From positions 1-6,568 of the forward strand of contig CANLGS010000245.1 in NCBI GenBank assembly GCA_947490035.1: a stretch of 6,568 nt of DNA. Reading direction: 5' to 3'. Within the stretch, counting starts at the first letter, position 1. Each line of letters opens with the position of its first letter. The notes under the pieces were generated by a model, which was not told where the DNA came from, ran no database searches, and saw only the letters and a program-made list of their open reading frames with translations. Origin of the DNA: Gemmataceae bacterium. Lineage in GTDB: Bacteria > Planctomycetota > Planctomycetia > Gemmatales > Gemmataceae. This document shows positions 5,650 through 6,568 of the stretch, one piece after another. The translations under genes were made by a program, and so were the position numbers.

Positions 5650-6568
5650 ATGGCAAGCAAGTGGCTGCTGGTGGCGCCGGTCGCGGGCGCGCTGGGCATC
5701 GCGGCGGGCGTCGGCGCGGACAAGTTCCTGGGTGCGGCCGAGAACGCGAAGCAAGACCTGAAGCCGGCGACCACGCTCCCGCTGACGCGCGTCGTGCTGT
5801 TCAACAGCGGCGTCGGCTACTTCTCGCGCTCCGGCGAAGTCGAGGGCGAGGCGCGTGTCGATCTCACGTTCCCCGAAGCCGACGTGAACGACCTGCTGAA
5901 AAGCATGGTGCTGGAAGACTTCAACGGCGGGCGTGTCAGCGCGGTCAGCTACGATTCTCGCGAGCCGATCGCGCACGCTGTCGAGCTTCGCGATCAACCT
6001 GAACGGCAACCCGACGTTCGCGGGGATCGTGTCGCAGATGCGCGGCGAGCGCATCGAGGTCGCCATCAGCGCGACCGCGGCGAACCAACCCGGCAAGCTG
6101 ACCGGCACCATCGTCGGCGTCGAGAAGCAGACGGTGCCCGCCGGCGCCGCGACCGTGGATGTCGAGGTGCTGAACATGTGGTGCGCCGAGGGCATGCGCG
6201 CCGTGAAGCTGTCCGACATCCAGTCGCTTCGGTTCAGCAACCCCGTCATCGAGAGCGAGTTCCGTCGCGCGCTGGAGGTGCTGGCGTTGTCGCACGACAA
6301 CGGCAAGAAGGCCGTTCAGTTGCACTTCGCTGGCGACGGCAAGCGCAAGGTGCAGGTCGGATACGTGATCGAGGCGCCCATCTGGAAGACGAGCTATCGC
6401 CTCTTGATGGCGGACAAGGACAAGCCGTACCTGCAAGGGTGGGCGATGGTCGAGAACCCCACGGACGAGGACTGGAACGGCGTCAAGATGGCGCTCGTGT
6501 CGGGCCGTCCGATCAGCTTCAAGATGGACCTGTATAACCCGCTGTACATCAACCGCCCGACCGTCGAG
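5650..6568 (+). CDS. Exported DUF4139-type protein, apparently frameshifted and 3' partial
   Basis: ATG 5650 opens a signal peptide: MASK, then a hydrophobic run to about residue 22, with possible cleavage after VGA (21-23). Next comes a DUF4140-like amino region, LPLTRVVLFNSGVGYFSRSG and then FPEADVNDLLKSMVLEDF. In this frame the protein becomes arginine-rich nonsense after about 5976 and stops at 6537. The next frame (phase of base 5975) is open to the end of the window and reads as sensible family sequence: SSFAINLNGNPTFAGIVSQ, later APIWKTSYRLL, then NPTDEDWNGVKMALVSGRPI and LYNPLYINRP. That tail matches the DUF4139 pattern (W...Y, then N.T.EDW...L..G.P). The gene is therefore one coding unit broken near 5974-5980, by loss of 2 nt or gain of 1. 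The biological role is unknown; DUF4139 proteins are beta-rich and often exported. The carboxy end lies outside the window. Confidence 0.75.
5974..5980 (+). other. Apparent frameshift site in the DUF4139-type gene
   Basis: The first frame reads ...REPIAH with CAC at 5974-5976. The continuing frame reads ACG CTG TCG AGC TTC (T L S S F) from 5975. The two frames overlap by 2 nt, so restoring AC (CACACG instead of CACG) would give an uninterrupted REPIAHTLSSFAINLNG. Removing one base nearby would also restore the frame. This fits a dinucleotide contraction or a sequencing/assembly error. No recognised slippery motif was seen. Confidence 0.75.

Noticed and set aside
5971..5980. Programmed ribosomal frameshifting at the break in the DUF4139-type gene
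   Set aside because: No known slippery heptamer, upstream Shine-Dalgarno-like stimulator, or convincing downstream pseudoknot was seen. A 2-nt loss or sequence error is simpler.
5977..6537. Arginine-rich carboxy half of the 5590-6537 frame as a real protein domain
   Set aside because: Its composition is typical of out-of-frame reading of GC-rich genes, and the neighbouring frame gives clear DUF4139-like sequence over the same bases.

Overview
The window is GC-rich and densely coding, and it reads like a chromosomal segment of a planctomycete, probably a Gemmata-like member. That placement is inference. It rests on family content: a YncE-type propeller fused to a phosphoesterase, a secreted DUF1080 protein, an oxidoreductase with the 'SPGHFHAALVQK' amino end, and a DUF4139-type protein. 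It has not been tested by a database search. I see no RNA genes, CRISPR array, transposase, integrase or phage gene.

Layout: (1) 1-2194 (+), a 5'-truncated bifunctional beta-propeller/alkaline-phosphatase-superfamily protein. (2) 2203-2265, a 24-bp inverted repeat with one mismatch, filling the gap between two convergent stop codons. (3) 2273-3379 (-), a COG0523/CobW-type G3E GTPase. (4) 3380-3500, a divergent intergenic region. (5) 3501-4796 (+), a Gfo/Idh/MocA-type oxidoreductase, probably starting at a TTG codon. (6) 4811-4889, two tandem hairpins, the second a perfect 20-bp inverted repeat. (7) 4944-5516 (+), a small secreted DUF1080 (3-keto-glycoside hydrolase-like) protein. (8) 5650-6568 (+), an exported DUF4139-type protein that runs off the window and carries an apparent frameshift near 5974-5980.

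Functionally, the oxidoreductase and the DUF1080 protein are the pair most likely to be related. Oxidoreductases of this superfamily can make or use 3-keto sugars, and DUF1080 proteins cleave 3-keto-glycosides. They face the same way, but a strong hairpin element lies between them, so co-transcription is uncertain. The other genes look like independent units. Three of the (+) genes share a purine-rich Shine-Dalgarno motif exactly 6 nt before the proposed start, which helps fix the starts.

I found no clear evidence of a new multi-gene system. The observations most worth checking are the frameshift in the last gene and the two long inverted repeats between genes.
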